A stretch of DNA of 64,000 nucleotides, from contig FNPS01000001.1 of assembly GCA_900107365.1 (NCBI GenBank), positions 310,001-374,000 on the forward strand, in the 5' to 3' direction. A program made the translations under genes and the position numbers. The notes under the pieces are model-generated. The model ran no database searches, was not told the DNA's origin, and saw nothing but the letters and a program-made list of their open reading frames with translations. Positions 8,877 through 18,292 of the stretch are shown piece by piece. This stretch comes from Flavobacterium aquidurense. Lineage in GTDB: Bacteria > Bacteroidota > Bacteroidia > Flavobacteriales > Flavobacteriaceae. Position 1 is the stretch's first letter. The number at the start of each line of letters is the position of its first letter.

Positions 8877-9917
8877 CTAGCTAACGTAAAAAGAGGCATT
8901 CTCTACATTAATAATATCTATAGGAAGCAAAATAGTTTCCGGAATTTCTTTTCGGAATAAAAAATGTTCGACTAAAGTGCTGACTCCTAAATAAGCCTGT
9001 CTTTTTTGATTTTGATGAATTAAAAAATGAACCAATCCCTGATTTAGGAAATTTACATTTTTCTCAATTAAGTCGTAACCAATAAGTGCAATTTTTCGAT
9101 TTTCTATAGAAGATAAAACAGAAGCAATCTGATAGGCTTTTGAAGTGGTAATGAAAATGCCACGTAAATTTGGATTTTCTTCTACAAAGGCAGGAAACTT
9201 AGTTTCAATGTTCGAATATTTTAATTTTAAGGTAGTCAACGAAAAATCAGAAAGCTTTTTTTCATCAAAGTAGTTTCTGAAGCCTTTTTCTTTTTCCTGC
9301 ATGTGAACTGCATTTTTTAAACTTTCATCAATATGAATAATGGCAATTTGCCCATCTGTCAAAATTAAATTCATTAAACTAGCGGCAACGCGGCCACTTT
9401 TATATAAATCCTGTCCGACAAAGCTTTTTATAGACGAAGATTCAACCTGGTTATTAAAAGTATTAACTATAATTTCTAATTCATCATACTGTTTAATAAT
9501 TTCGACAGTTTCCTTATGGAATAAAGGAGCGATCAAAACGGCATCCGGCGATTGCCTGATTATTTTTTCATTTGTACTTAAAAACGATTTAGTACTTTCA
9601 GGATTAAAATAATAAGTTTCTATAATAACACTATAAGCCTTAAATTCGGTTATAGCATCCTGTATTCCGTTAACACAGGGGAGCCAGTAAGTATCAATTT
9701 CAGGATCCGGAAGTAAAACGCAAATGCGATATACTTTTGTGTTTTTTAAATTTCGGGCAATTAAATTGGGTTCATAATTAATGACATTCAATACCTCATT
9801 GATTTTCTCCAATGCGGTCGGAGAAACTTTTCCTCTGTTATGCAAAACACGATCTACAGTTCCTTTAGAAACTCCGGCCATTTTTGCAATATCCTTAATT
9901 GTGTACTTTTTATCCAT
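8877..9917 (-). CDS. LacI-family transcriptional regulator of the glycan locus
   Basis: The 346-aa protein opens with the LacI helix-turn-helix (YTIKDIAKMAGVSKGTVDRVLHNRGKVS, residues 5-32) and hinge helix, followed by a periplasmic-binding-protein-like effector domain (NTKVYRICVLLPDPEIDTYW to the end). Members bind short palindromes and respond to a sugar. The two TGTxxTCGAxxACA palindrome pairs at 7756-7792 and 9978-10014 flank this gene and are its likely targets. The pair at 9978 also lies upstream of the regulator's own start, so autoregulation is plausible. A TATATTTG box at 9923-9930 is only a few bases before the ATG, which suggests a very short leader. Confidence 0.93.
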   Translation of the reverse strand: MDKKYTIKDIAKMAGVSKGTVDRVLHNRGKVSPTALEKINEVLNVINYEPNLIARNLKNTKVYRICVLLPDPEIDTYWLPCVNGIQDAITEFKAYSVIIETYYFNPESTKSFLSTNEKIIRQSPDAVLIAPLFHKETVEIIKQYDELEIIVNTFNNQVESSSIKSFVGQDLYKSGRVAASLMNLILTDGQIAIIHIDESLKNAVHMQEKEKGFRNYFDEKKLSDFSLTTLKLKYSNIETKFPAFVEENPNLRGIFITTSKAYQIASVLSSIENRKIALIGYDLIEKNVNFLNQGLVHFLIHQNQKRQAYLGVSTLVEHFLFRKEIPETILLPIDIINVENASFYVS

Positions 9918-9977
9918 ATAAGCAAATATAGAAACTTTGATTTAATTATAGTAAAATTTTTTAAAGGAATTACGTTG

Positions 9978-10014
9978 TGTGCTCGAGAACATTTTTTTAG
10001 TGTGTTCGAGCACA
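9978..10014. promoter_or_regulatory. Paired LacI-type operators upstream of the kinase operon
   Basis: TGTGCTCGAGAACA (9978-9991) and TGTGTTCGAGCACA (10001-10014) are centred 23 bp apart. They are the reverse complement, in order and spacing, of the operator pair before susC. They lie between the divergent lacI-type and kinase genes. Confidence 0.8.
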
Positions 10015-10029
10015 TTTTTTGTTTTTTTC

Positions 10030-10060
10030 TTGTTTTATAAAAATATAATATATAGTTTCG
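10030..10060 (+). promoter_or_regulatory. Promoter of the kinase-nucleotidyltransferase operon
   Basis: TTG (10030-10032), an 18-base spacer, then TATAGTTTCG (10051-10060). The whole stretch from the operators to here is an inverted copy of the susC promoter module, differing by a few bases. Confidence 0.75.
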
Positions 10061-10149
10061 TAGAATCAAAACCGAAATTATAAAATAAATTCATAACCAA
10101 ATAACGTTGTAATTATTTGAATTGCAGTGTTTTAATGTAAAATTTTCAA

Positions 10150-11241
10150 GTGAGAAAAATTACTTCATTAGCCCCGGGTCGAACATGTCTCTTTGGAGAT
10201 CATCAAGATTATTTAGGATTGCCCGTTATAGCGTGTGCTATTAACCGGGATATACAGTTAACTGCAGAAGAAAACCAGACCAATACGTTTGTTCTTAATA
10301 TGATCGATATTAATGAAATTCGGGTAATAGATATTCATGCAACGTTCGAAAAATTAGAACCTCGCGATTATTTTGCTTCATCACTGCGCGTTTTACGCAG
10401 ACATGGTTGTATTCCCACTGTTGGATATAATATTACTATAACCGGAGATATTCCAATCAATTCCGGAACCTCTAGTTCTTCCGCTTTGTTAATGGCCTGG
10501 ATTCAGTTTTTAATTACAGCTTTTGGAGTTGATGATGAAGTGACCCCTGAATTTATTGCCAAAATAGGATATGCTTCTGAAGTTTTAGAACATGGAGAAC
10601 CAGGCGGAATGATGGATCATTTTAGTATTGGAGTTGGAAATATCGTATATATTAATACAAAAGATCCTTTTTCGTATAAGATTATCGGAACCAATTTGAA
10701 AGGATTAATTACCGGAGTTTCTGGAGTTCCTAAAGAAACAATTGGGTTAATTGGAGAATTGAAAGGAAATGCCTTAATGGCAATTGATATTGTAAAACAG
10801 AACTTCCCAAATTTTGATTTGAATACTTCCGAAATTCGGGATATTGATCGTTATCGCAATTGCTTACCAGATCGATTAATTCCGTTTTTTGAAGCGGCTT
10901 TAAAGAATTACCATTATACAAAAGAAGCGCTAAAAGAGTTCGAAAAACCAGTTTTGGATCTTAGAAAAATTGGTGAATTAATGAATCAGCATCATGAAGT
11001 TTTGCGTGATTTATTAAAAATTACAGTTCCAAGAATTGATGATATGATCAATGCAGCGCTGCGTGCCGGCGCTTACGGAGCTAAAATTGTAGGCTCTGGA
11101 GGCGGCGGTAGTATCGTTGTTATTGCTGACCCTGAAAAAGAAAATTTTGTTATCGATGCTATTTTAAAAGCCGGAGCTTTAGAAGCTTATTCGGTTAGCG
11201 TAGATCCCGGAGTGAGAATAATTGAAAATATTGAAATTTAA
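10150..11241 (+). CDS. GHMP-family sugar kinase (galactokinase-like)
   Basis: The 363-aa protein carries the three GHMP signatures. Motif 1, APGRTCLFGDHQDYLG (residues 8-23), corresponds to the galactokinase GRVNxxGEHxDYxGG loop. Motif 2 is GDIPINSGTSSSSALL (99-114). PGGMMDH (151-157) supplies the likely catalytic Asp156. Motif 3, VGSGGGGS, is near the C-terminus. Such enzymes phosphorylate C1 of galactose, GalNAc, fucose or related sugars. With the adjacent nucleotidyltransferase (10 bp downstream) it would turn a free sugar into an NDP-sugar, as the fused Fkp does for fucose. The substrate is not fixed by sequence; the NagB gene in the locus makes an N-acetylhexosamine attractive. Confidence 0.85.
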   Translation: MRKITSLAPGRTCLFGDHQDYLGLPVIACAINRDIQLTAEENQTNTFVLNMIDINEIRVIDIHATFEKLEPRDYFASSLRVLRRHGCIPTVGYNITITGDIPINSGTSSSSALLMAWIQFLITAFGVDDEVTPEFIAKIGYASEVLEHGEPGGMMDHFSIGVGNIVYINTKDPFSYKIIGTNLKGLITGVSGVPKETIGLIGELKGNALMAIDIVKQNFPNFDLNTSEIRDIDRYRNCLPDRLIPFFEAALKNYHYTKEALKEFEKPVLDLRKIGELMNQHHEVLRDLLKITVPRIDDMINAALRAGAYGAKIVGSGGGGSIVVIADPEKENFVIDAILKAGALEAYSVSVDPGVRIIENIEI

Positions 11242-11251
11242 AACATAAATA

Positions 11252-12127
11252 ATGCACAACAATTTAGTTATTCTTGCGGGTGGAGCATCTTCCCGTATGA
11301 AAAAAGAAGCCGTTTTAGATAATTTATCGCCAGAAGAAATCGCGCAGGCCAACGAAAGAAGCAAAGGTTTAATTGGAGTGGGAGCAAGTGGGAGACCTTT
11401 GTTGGATTATCTTTTATTAAATGCAAAAAAAGCGGGATACAAAAATATCTATATTATTATTGGAGAACAAGGTGAGTTGTTTAAAGAGTTTTATGGAAAC
11501 CAGAATGAAAACAATAATTTTCATGGATTAAACATATCATTTGCCATTCAATATATTCCTGAAGGACGAGTAAAACCTTTTGGTACTGCAGATGCCTTGT
11601 TTCAGGCTGTAGAACAGTTTCCGGAATTAAACACACAAGAATATTCGGTTTGCAATAGTGATAATTTGTATTCAGCAAAAGCGTTGCTAGCGTTGAGAGA
11701 AACACAAAGCCCCAATGCTTTTATCAGCTATGATCGTGATGCTTTGGAATTTCCTTCTGAAAGAATTTCGCGTTTTGCGATCGCCAAATTAGATCAAAAC
11801 AATCAATTATTGGACATTTTAGAGAAGCCTACAGCAGACGATTTGGAGCATTATAAAGATGTTGATGGGAAAATAAGAGTGAGTATGAATGCTTTCAAGT
11901 TCAATGGAAGCACTTTGTATACGCATCTTAAAAATTGTCCCGTAAATCCGGAAAGAGATGAAAAAGAATTGCCGACAGTACTTTTAAATTCGGTTCAGGC
12001 GAATCCGAATACAACAGTGGGAATTCCATTTTCAGAACATGTTCCAGATTTAACTGCAAAAGAAGATATTGCTGACGTTAAGGAGTATCTTAAGAAACAT
12101 TATCCTGTTTTAGACTGGAATGTTTAA
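11252..12127 (+). CDS. Sugar-phosphate nucleotidyltransferase
   Basis: The 291-aa protein has the nucleotidyltransferase fold starts LVILAGGASSRMKK (residues 5-18, a G-rich NTP loop with a conserved Arg), GTADAL and CNSDNLY, the last in the place of the metal-binding Asp motif. A conserved insertion (LDNLSPEEIAQANERSKGLIGV) sits where activators bind in relatives. It should couple a sugar-1-phosphate to an NTP, the step after the upstream kinase, with which it is co-transcribed (10-bp gap). The nucleotide and sugar are not determined. A role only in polysaccharide synthesis is possible, but the regulated catabolic setting argues for salvage. Confidence 0.85.
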   Translation: MHNNLVILAGGASSRMKKEAVLDNLSPEEIAQANERSKGLIGVGASGRPLLDYLLLNAKKAGYKNIYIIIGEQGELFKEFYGNQNENNNFHGLNISFAIQYIPEGRVKPFGTADALFQAVEQFPELNTQEYSVCNSDNLYSAKALLALRETQSPNAFISYDRDALEFPSERISRFAIAKLDQNNQLLDILEKPTADDLEHYKDVDGKIRVSMNAFKFNGSTLYTHLKNCPVNPERDEKELPTVLLNSVQANPNTTVGIPFSEHVPDLTAKEDIADVKEYLKKHYPVLDWNV

Positions 12128-12299
12128 CAAATATTAACAAAAAAATGATATCTAATGTAGTGCTTATTACTTTACTTTTGTTTTACTTTGCAAAAAAAAC
12201 GCAAAATAGCGTTTTGTAAATGCAAAATTATTGCAATCGTGTTGGTGCTATTTTAGATTCATAAAACAATAATCTATTAACAATCAACCCAAAAGTATT
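12128..12299. other. Intergenic region before the sugar transporter
   Basis: Contains a consensus -7 box TACTTTTG (12173-12180) without a clear TTG partner, and a small hairpin AAACGC-AAAATA-GCGTTT downstream of it. No LacI-type operator pair is visible here, so the transporter may be read from the kinase promoter, from a promoter of its own, or from both. Confidence 0.35.
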
Positions 12300-13673
12300 A
12301 TGTCAAACATTGAAAGTATCATACAAGTAGAAAAAAGGAGTGCAATTCTTCCGATGGTTATCCTGACCGCATTATTTTTTATTCTCGGATTTGTAACCTG
12401 GCTAAACGGTCCTTTAATTCCATTTTTTGAATTGGCTTGTGAGCTTTCTTCTTCACAGGCTTACTTTGTAACTTTTGCCTTTTACATTGCCTATTTTGTA
12501 ATGGCAATTCCATCATCCTGGGTGATCGAAAAAGTGGGATACAAAAACGGTATCTCTTTAGGATTATTGATCATTGCATTTGGCGCATTCATGTTTTATC
12601 CTGCCGCCGGAAGCCGTACGTTTTTACTGTTCTTAATAGCACTTTTTGTTATGGGAACTGGTTTGGCAATTTTACAAACGGCTGCGAATCCTTATGTAGT
12701 TGTTATTGGTCCAAGAGAAAGTGCTGCAGCCAGAATTAGTGTTTTGGGAATTGCCAATAAACTAGCGGGTTTTGTGGCGCCAATCATATTGACAGCATTG
12801 GTTTTGTCTAATATGCAGGAGTTTACAGCAGATAAAATTGCAATGCTGGATTCCGTTTCAAAAGCAAATGCTTTAAATTCCCTTGCATTACAATTGCAAA
12901 GGCCTTATCTTTATATGGGATTGATTATTATGGTGTTAGCTTTGTTTGTGAAGCTTTCTCCACTCCCGGAAATTGATTTGGATGAAGAAGGTAATATTTC
13001 AAATTTAAGTATTTTAAAACAAATAAAAAACGCATTCAGACGTCCTCAATTGGTTTTGGGAGTTATCACTTTAATGTTATATCTGGCTGCTGAAGTTTTA
13101 GCCGGAGATTCAATTGGAGGCTTCGGAAAACAATTGGGAGTTTATGGAGATGAAGGAAATTTTTATTTGAAATTAACTTCGTTTACGATGTCAGCAATGG
13201 TTGTGGGATATATTTTAGGAATAACGTTAATTCCAAAATACCTTTCGCAGGTAACGGCTTTAAAAGGTTCAGGGATTTTAGGAATCATTTTGGTTATAGC
13301 AATTGTTATTATTTCACCTAAAGTAATGCTTCAGTTGCCTGGAATTCCAAATTTGCCAATTGTAATTCTGTTAGTAGCATTACTTGGTTTGGCAAATGCA
13401 CTTTGCTGGCCGGCAATTTGGCCAATGGCTCTTCAAGATTTGGGTGGATATACTAAAATTGGAAGCGCCATTTTAATTATGGGAATTATTGGCGGTGCTA
13501 TATTTCCTCTATTGTATGGATTAATTACAGAAACTATAAACACCTCAAATATTGCAGCCGGAAGTCAGGACGTTTCAAGAAGCGGAAATCAGCTTGCGTA
13601 TTTAATGTTATTACCATCTTATATAATGATACTTTTTTACGCAGTAAAAGGTCATAAATACCGAAAATGGTAG
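12300..13673 (+). CDS. FHS-type sugar:proton symporter (FucP/GluP/NagP-like MFS)
   Basis: The 457-aa protein has about 12 hydrophobic segments and the fucose-galactose-glucose-hexosamine symporter features: FILGFVTWLNGPLIPFFE in TM1, GTGLAILQTAANPYVVVIGP in the middle, and a second half beginning RRPQLVLGVITLMLYLAAEV. FHS members bring fucose, galactose, glucose or N-acetylglucosamine across the inner membrane. It is followed after 34 bp by the NagB fusion, as in chitin and GlcNAc loci of flavobacteria, which favours an amino sugar. Confidence 0.88.
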   Translation: MSNIESIIQVEKRSAILPMVILTALFFILGFVTWLNGPLIPFFELACELSSSQAYFVTFAFYIAYFVMAIPSSWVIEKVGYKNGISLGLLIIAFGAFMFYPAAGSRTFLLFLIALFVMGTGLAILQTAANPYVVVIGPRESAAARISVLGIANKLAGFVAPIILTALVLSNMQEFTADKIAMLDSVSKANALNSLALQLQRPYLYMGLIIMVLALFVKLSPLPEIDLDEEGNISNLSILKQIKNAFRRPQLVLGVITLMLYLAAEVLAGDSIGGFGKQLGVYGDEGNFYLKLTSFTMSAMVVGYILGITLIPKYLSQVTALKGSGILGIILVIAIVIISPKVMLQLPGIPNLPIVILLVALLGLANALCWPAIWPMALQDLGGYTKIGSAILIMGIIGGAIFPLLYGLITETINTSNIAAGSQDVSRSGNQLAYLMLLPSYIMILFYAVKGHKYRKW

Positions 13674-13707
13674 AATAAACTCGAGAAATTAAAAAAAAAA
13701 CTATATC

Positions 13708-15636
13708 ATGTTAAAAAGTAAAATCGACAAAGCAACAGGATTCGAAAAACGATTCGAAAACATCAATACAGTTGTTTTTGAAAATTCTTCTGATGCATCT
13801 AAAGCAGTTGCTCAGGAAATTGCAGCTTTAATTAAATCCAAACAAGAAGAAAATCAGCCTTGTATTTTGGGTCTTGCAACTGGTTCTTCTCCAAAAGGAC
13901 TGTATGCTGAATTAGTTCGTTTGCATAAAGAAGAAGGATTGAGTTTTAAGAATGTAATCAGTTTCAATCTGGATGAATATTATCCGATGGAACCCAACTC
14001 TATCAACAGTTATGTTCGTTTTATGAAAGAATTACTGTTTGACCATGTCGATATTTTACCTGAAAATGCCCACGTTCCCGACGGTCTTTTAACAAAAGAA
14101 CAAATTGCAGATTATTGTCATGATTATGAAGCTAAAATTGAAGCTTTGGGTGGCATTGATTTGCAGATTTTAGGAATTGGAGGAAACGGACATATCGGTT
14201 TTAACGAATCAGGTTCACTTCAAAACTCTAAAACCCGTTTGGTAGCTTTAGACCATATTACAAGAGTTGCGGCAAGCAAGGATTTCTTCGGATTAAGCAA
14301 TACACCAAGAACTGCGATTACACTTGGAGTAAAGAAAATCATGGAAGCTAAACAAGTTATTTTGATGGCTTGGGGTGAAGGAAAATCAAATATTGTAAAA
14401 AAATCTGTTGAAGATGAAGTTACGAACCGCGTACCTGCTTCATTTTTGCAGGAACATAATAATGCGGTTTTTATATTAGATAAAGAAGCATCTTCAAAAC
14501 TAACCAGAATCAACAAACCTTGGCTCGTAGAAAAAGTAGTCTGGACAGATAAATTAATTAGAAAAGCAGTTTTAGGATTGGCACTTCAGCTTAAAAAACC
14601 AATTTTAATGTTGACTGATGCCGATTATATCGAACACGGAATGAGCGATTTATTGGCAGATTCAGGACCGGCTTATGATATCAATATTAAAATTTTTAAT
14701 AAGCTTCAAAATACCATCACGGGATGGCCAGGCGGGAAACCAAATTCAGATGATTCAAATCGTCCGGAAAGAGCAGAACCGGCTAAAAAACGTGTGTTGA
14801 TTTTTAGTCCGCACCCAGATGATGATATCATTAGTATGGGAGGAACTTTCATGCGTTTGCAAGAGCAAGGGCATGAAGTTCATGTTGCGTATCAAACTTC
14901 AGGAAATATCGCTGTAGCGGATGATGAAGCATTACGTTTTGCAAGATTCGTGATTGATTACAATGAGAAATTCGGAATCAAAAGTGCTCAGGCAGATGAT
15001 ATTTACCAAAAAGCGGCGACTTTCTTAACCAATAAAAAGAACAGCGAAATTGATATTCCGGAAGTGCGTTATATCAAAGGATTGATCAGGAAAGGAGAAG
15101 CGAGAGCAACAAGTCATTTTGTTGGATTGACAGATGATCAGATTCATTTTATGGAATTACCATTTTATGAAACCGGAACAATTGAGAAAAAACCACTTGG
15201 CAAAGAAGATATTCAATTGACAATGGATTTAATTGAAAAAATCAAACCACACCAAATATATGCTGCAGGAGATCTAGCAGATCCGCACGGAACACATAAA
15301 GTATGTCTGGATGCTATTTTTGAAGCGGTAAAAGCTCTAAAACCAAAATCGTTTATGGATGATTGCTGGTTATGGTTATACCGTGGAGCATGGCAGGAAT
15401 GGGGAATTGACGAAGTGGAGATGGCAGTACCAATGAGCCCGGATCAGGTTTTGGCAAAACGTCACGGAATCTTCAAGCACCAGTCTCAAAAAGATGGTGT
15501 AGTTTTTCAGGGAACCGATGCAAGGGAATTTTGGCAAAGAGCCGAAGACAGAAATGCAGAAACAGCAGCTTTATACCAACAGTTAGGTTTGGCAACTTAT
15601 GCCGCTATGGAAGCTTTTGTGAGATGGCACTATTAA
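13708..15636 (+). CDS. nagB: Glucosamine-6-phosphate deaminase fused to a PIG-L-type deacetylase domain
   Basis: The 642-aa protein has two parts. Residues 1-300 are NagB: LGLATGSSPKGLY (phosphate loop), NLDEYYP (Asp89) and GIGGNGHIGFNES (His162). Residues 360-642 are a PIG-L/LmbE domain: FSPHPDDD metal motif and a later DPHGTHK. NagB converts GlcN-6-P to fructose-6-P plus ammonia; the PIG-L half would be a metal-dependent N-deacetylase. This long form of about 640-660 aa is the usual Bacteroidota NagB and is not a recent fusion. With no nagA nearby, the PIG-L half could supply GlcNAc-6-P deacetylation, but this is inference. Confidence 0.92.
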   Translation: MLKSKIDKATGFEKRFENINTVVFENSSDASKAVAQEIAALIKSKQEENQPCILGLATGSSPKGLYAELVRLHKEEGLSFKNVISFNLDEYYPMEPNSINSYVRFMKELLFDHVDILPENAHVPDGLLTKEQIADYCHDYEAKIEALGGIDLQILGIGGNGHIGFNESGSLQNSKTRLVALDHITRVAASKDFFGLSNTPRTAITLGVKKIMEAKQVILMAWGEGKSNIVKKSVEDEVTNRVPASFLQEHNNAVFILDKEASSKLTRINKPWLVEKVVWTDKLIRKAVLGLALQLKKPILMLTDADYIEHGMSDLLADSGPAYDINIKIFNKLQNTITGWPGGKPNSDDSNRPERAEPAKKRVLIFSPHPDDDIISMGGTFMRLQEQGHEVHVAYQTSGNIAVADDEALRFARFVIDYNEKFGIKSAQADDIYQKAATFLTNKKNSEIDIPEVRYIKGLIRKGEARATSHFVGLTDDQIHFMELPFYETGTIEKKPLGKEDIQLTMDLIEKIKPHQIYAAGDLADPHGTHKVCLDAIFEAVKALKPKSFMDDCWLWLYRGAWQEWGIDEVEMAVPMSPDQVLAKRHGIFKHQSQKDGVVFQGTDAREFWQRAEDRNAETAALYQQLGLATYAAMEAFVRWHY

Positions 15637-15671
15637 GTTGCTAAGGTTCTAAGGGACTAAGATTCTAAGAT
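15637..15671. repeat. Dispersed CTTAG-type repeat, copy A
   Basis: Reading GTTGCTAAGGTTCTAAGGG then ACTAAGATTCTAAGA, this is the reverse-complement form of a short repeat family (CTTAGAAxCTTAG...CAGAACCTTAG) that recurs at 29279 and 33418, always just after a gene. Confidence 0.5.
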
Positions 15672-15677
15672 TTTATA

Positions 15678-15736
15678 TTCGCCACGAATTCACGAATTGA
15701 TTTAAATATAATTCGTGAATTCGTGGCGAAAATTTT
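15678..15736 (+). terminator. Perfect 21-bp palindrome ending the nagB transcript
   Basis: TTCGCCACGAATTCACGAATT pairs perfectly with the arm ending at 15730 around an 11-base loop and is followed by AATTTTTT. It works as a strong terminator and is the best copy of the GCCACGAATT repeat family also seen at 22282 and, degraded, at 36304-36416. Confidence 0.75.
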
Positions 15737-15848
15737 TTAAATCCTTTTAATCTGTGGCAAAAGAAAAAATAAGTGATAGTTTTGCATACAATTAAATTAA
15801 GCGGAATAATCTATTTTCTTTGTTCTAGCTTCTTTCCTCTCTAAAAAA

Positions 15849-16085
15849 ATGGAACAAGACAAAAAACTGCTCATAAAATTAGCTCATACCAAAATGCCTT
15901 TCGGGAAATACGAAGGGCGATTTTTAATCGATTTACCGGAGTATTACGTGGTTTGGTATCATAATAAAGGTTTTCCTAATGGAGAATTAGGACAGCAATT
16001 AGCTCTCATTTACGAGTTAAAACTGAATGGTTTGGAGGAATTAATTCGGAATATTAAAAAGCAATATCCGAAACCAATTAAATAG
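15849..16085 (+). CDS. DUF3820 family protein
   Basis: The 78-aa soluble protein shows the family pattern MPFGKYEGRFLIDLPEYYVVWY followed by FPNGELGQQLALIYELKLNGLEELI. DUF3820 proteins are small and widespread, and some were called quorum-sensing-regulated virulence factors, but no biochemical role is established that I can apply here. The gene stands alone between nagB and pyrG, with its own upstream region and with a non-coding stretch after it. The gene and family call is good; the function is unknown. Confidence 0.8.
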   Translation: MEQDKKLLIKLAHTKMPFGKYEGRFLIDLPEYYVVWYHNKGFPNGELGQQLALIYELKLNGLEELIRNIKKQYPKPIK

Positions 16086-16137
16086 TAGGAAAAATCTTTG
16101 GTGGTTTGATTTTTTTTATTTAAGTTTGATGTATATA

Positions 16138-16226
16138 ATATTATAATTTTTAAAAACTAATTGATACCACAGAATTCAAGACTGAATTTGTAAATGTGTA
16201 CAAGTCAATATTTTGAAATTATAATA
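16138..16226. repeat. 89-bp direct repeat with inverted termini, copy 1
   Basis: Begins ATATTATAATTTTTAAAAAC and ends GAAATTATAATA, so the ends are inverted repeats of each other (ATTATAATTT against AAATTATAAT). Inside is CACAGAATTCAAGACTGAAT with a small AATTC/GAATT hairpin. Confidence 0.75.
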
Positions 16227-16236
16227 GACATAAAAA

Positions 16237-16325
16237 ATATTATAATTTTTAAAAACAAATTGGCACCACAGAATTCAAGACTGAATTTATAAATGTGTAC
16301 AGGTCGATGTTTTAAAATTATAATA
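16237..16325. repeat. 89-bp direct repeat with inverted termini, copy 2
   Basis: Repeats copy 1 at a distance of 99 bp with only scattered substitutions (for example TGATACC to TGGCACC and GTACAAGTCAAT to GTACAGGTCGAT). It has the same ATTATAATTTT and AAAATTATAAT ends, a MITE-like arrangement without any coding capacity. Confidence 0.75.
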
Positions 16326-16526
16326 TTTTTTTTTGCTTAAAGTTTCCTGTAAAACTTATAGTAAGAAAGTGAAATAACTTTGCAATCATAATTAAATTAG
16401 AGAGCAATAATTAGTCTCAATTTAAATACATTTTTCAAAAAAATCCCAAATTAAAAGTTAAAATTATCGATTACAAAACCATATAATCATTCTGTTTAAA
16501 AATTTGCAAATTATCTCATTCTCTTA

Positions 16527-18211
<1,685 letters not shown>

Positions 18212-18292
18212 TATTAATATTCTAAAAGGATGTAACGTTTGAGTCCAACTCACAACTAATAGCCTTTAACGAATAACTTTTTTAAATTAATA

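Noticed and set aside
9854..10069. Minus-strand ORF of 71 codons across the operators
   Set aside because: It overlaps the regulator start in another frame, crosses the operator pair and promoter, and has no plausible protein features.
16375..16382. Separate small RNA gene starting after the TAACTTTG box upstream of pyrG
   Set aside because: No -33 TTG at the right distance, no hairpin with T-run downstream; nothing supports a discrete RNA.
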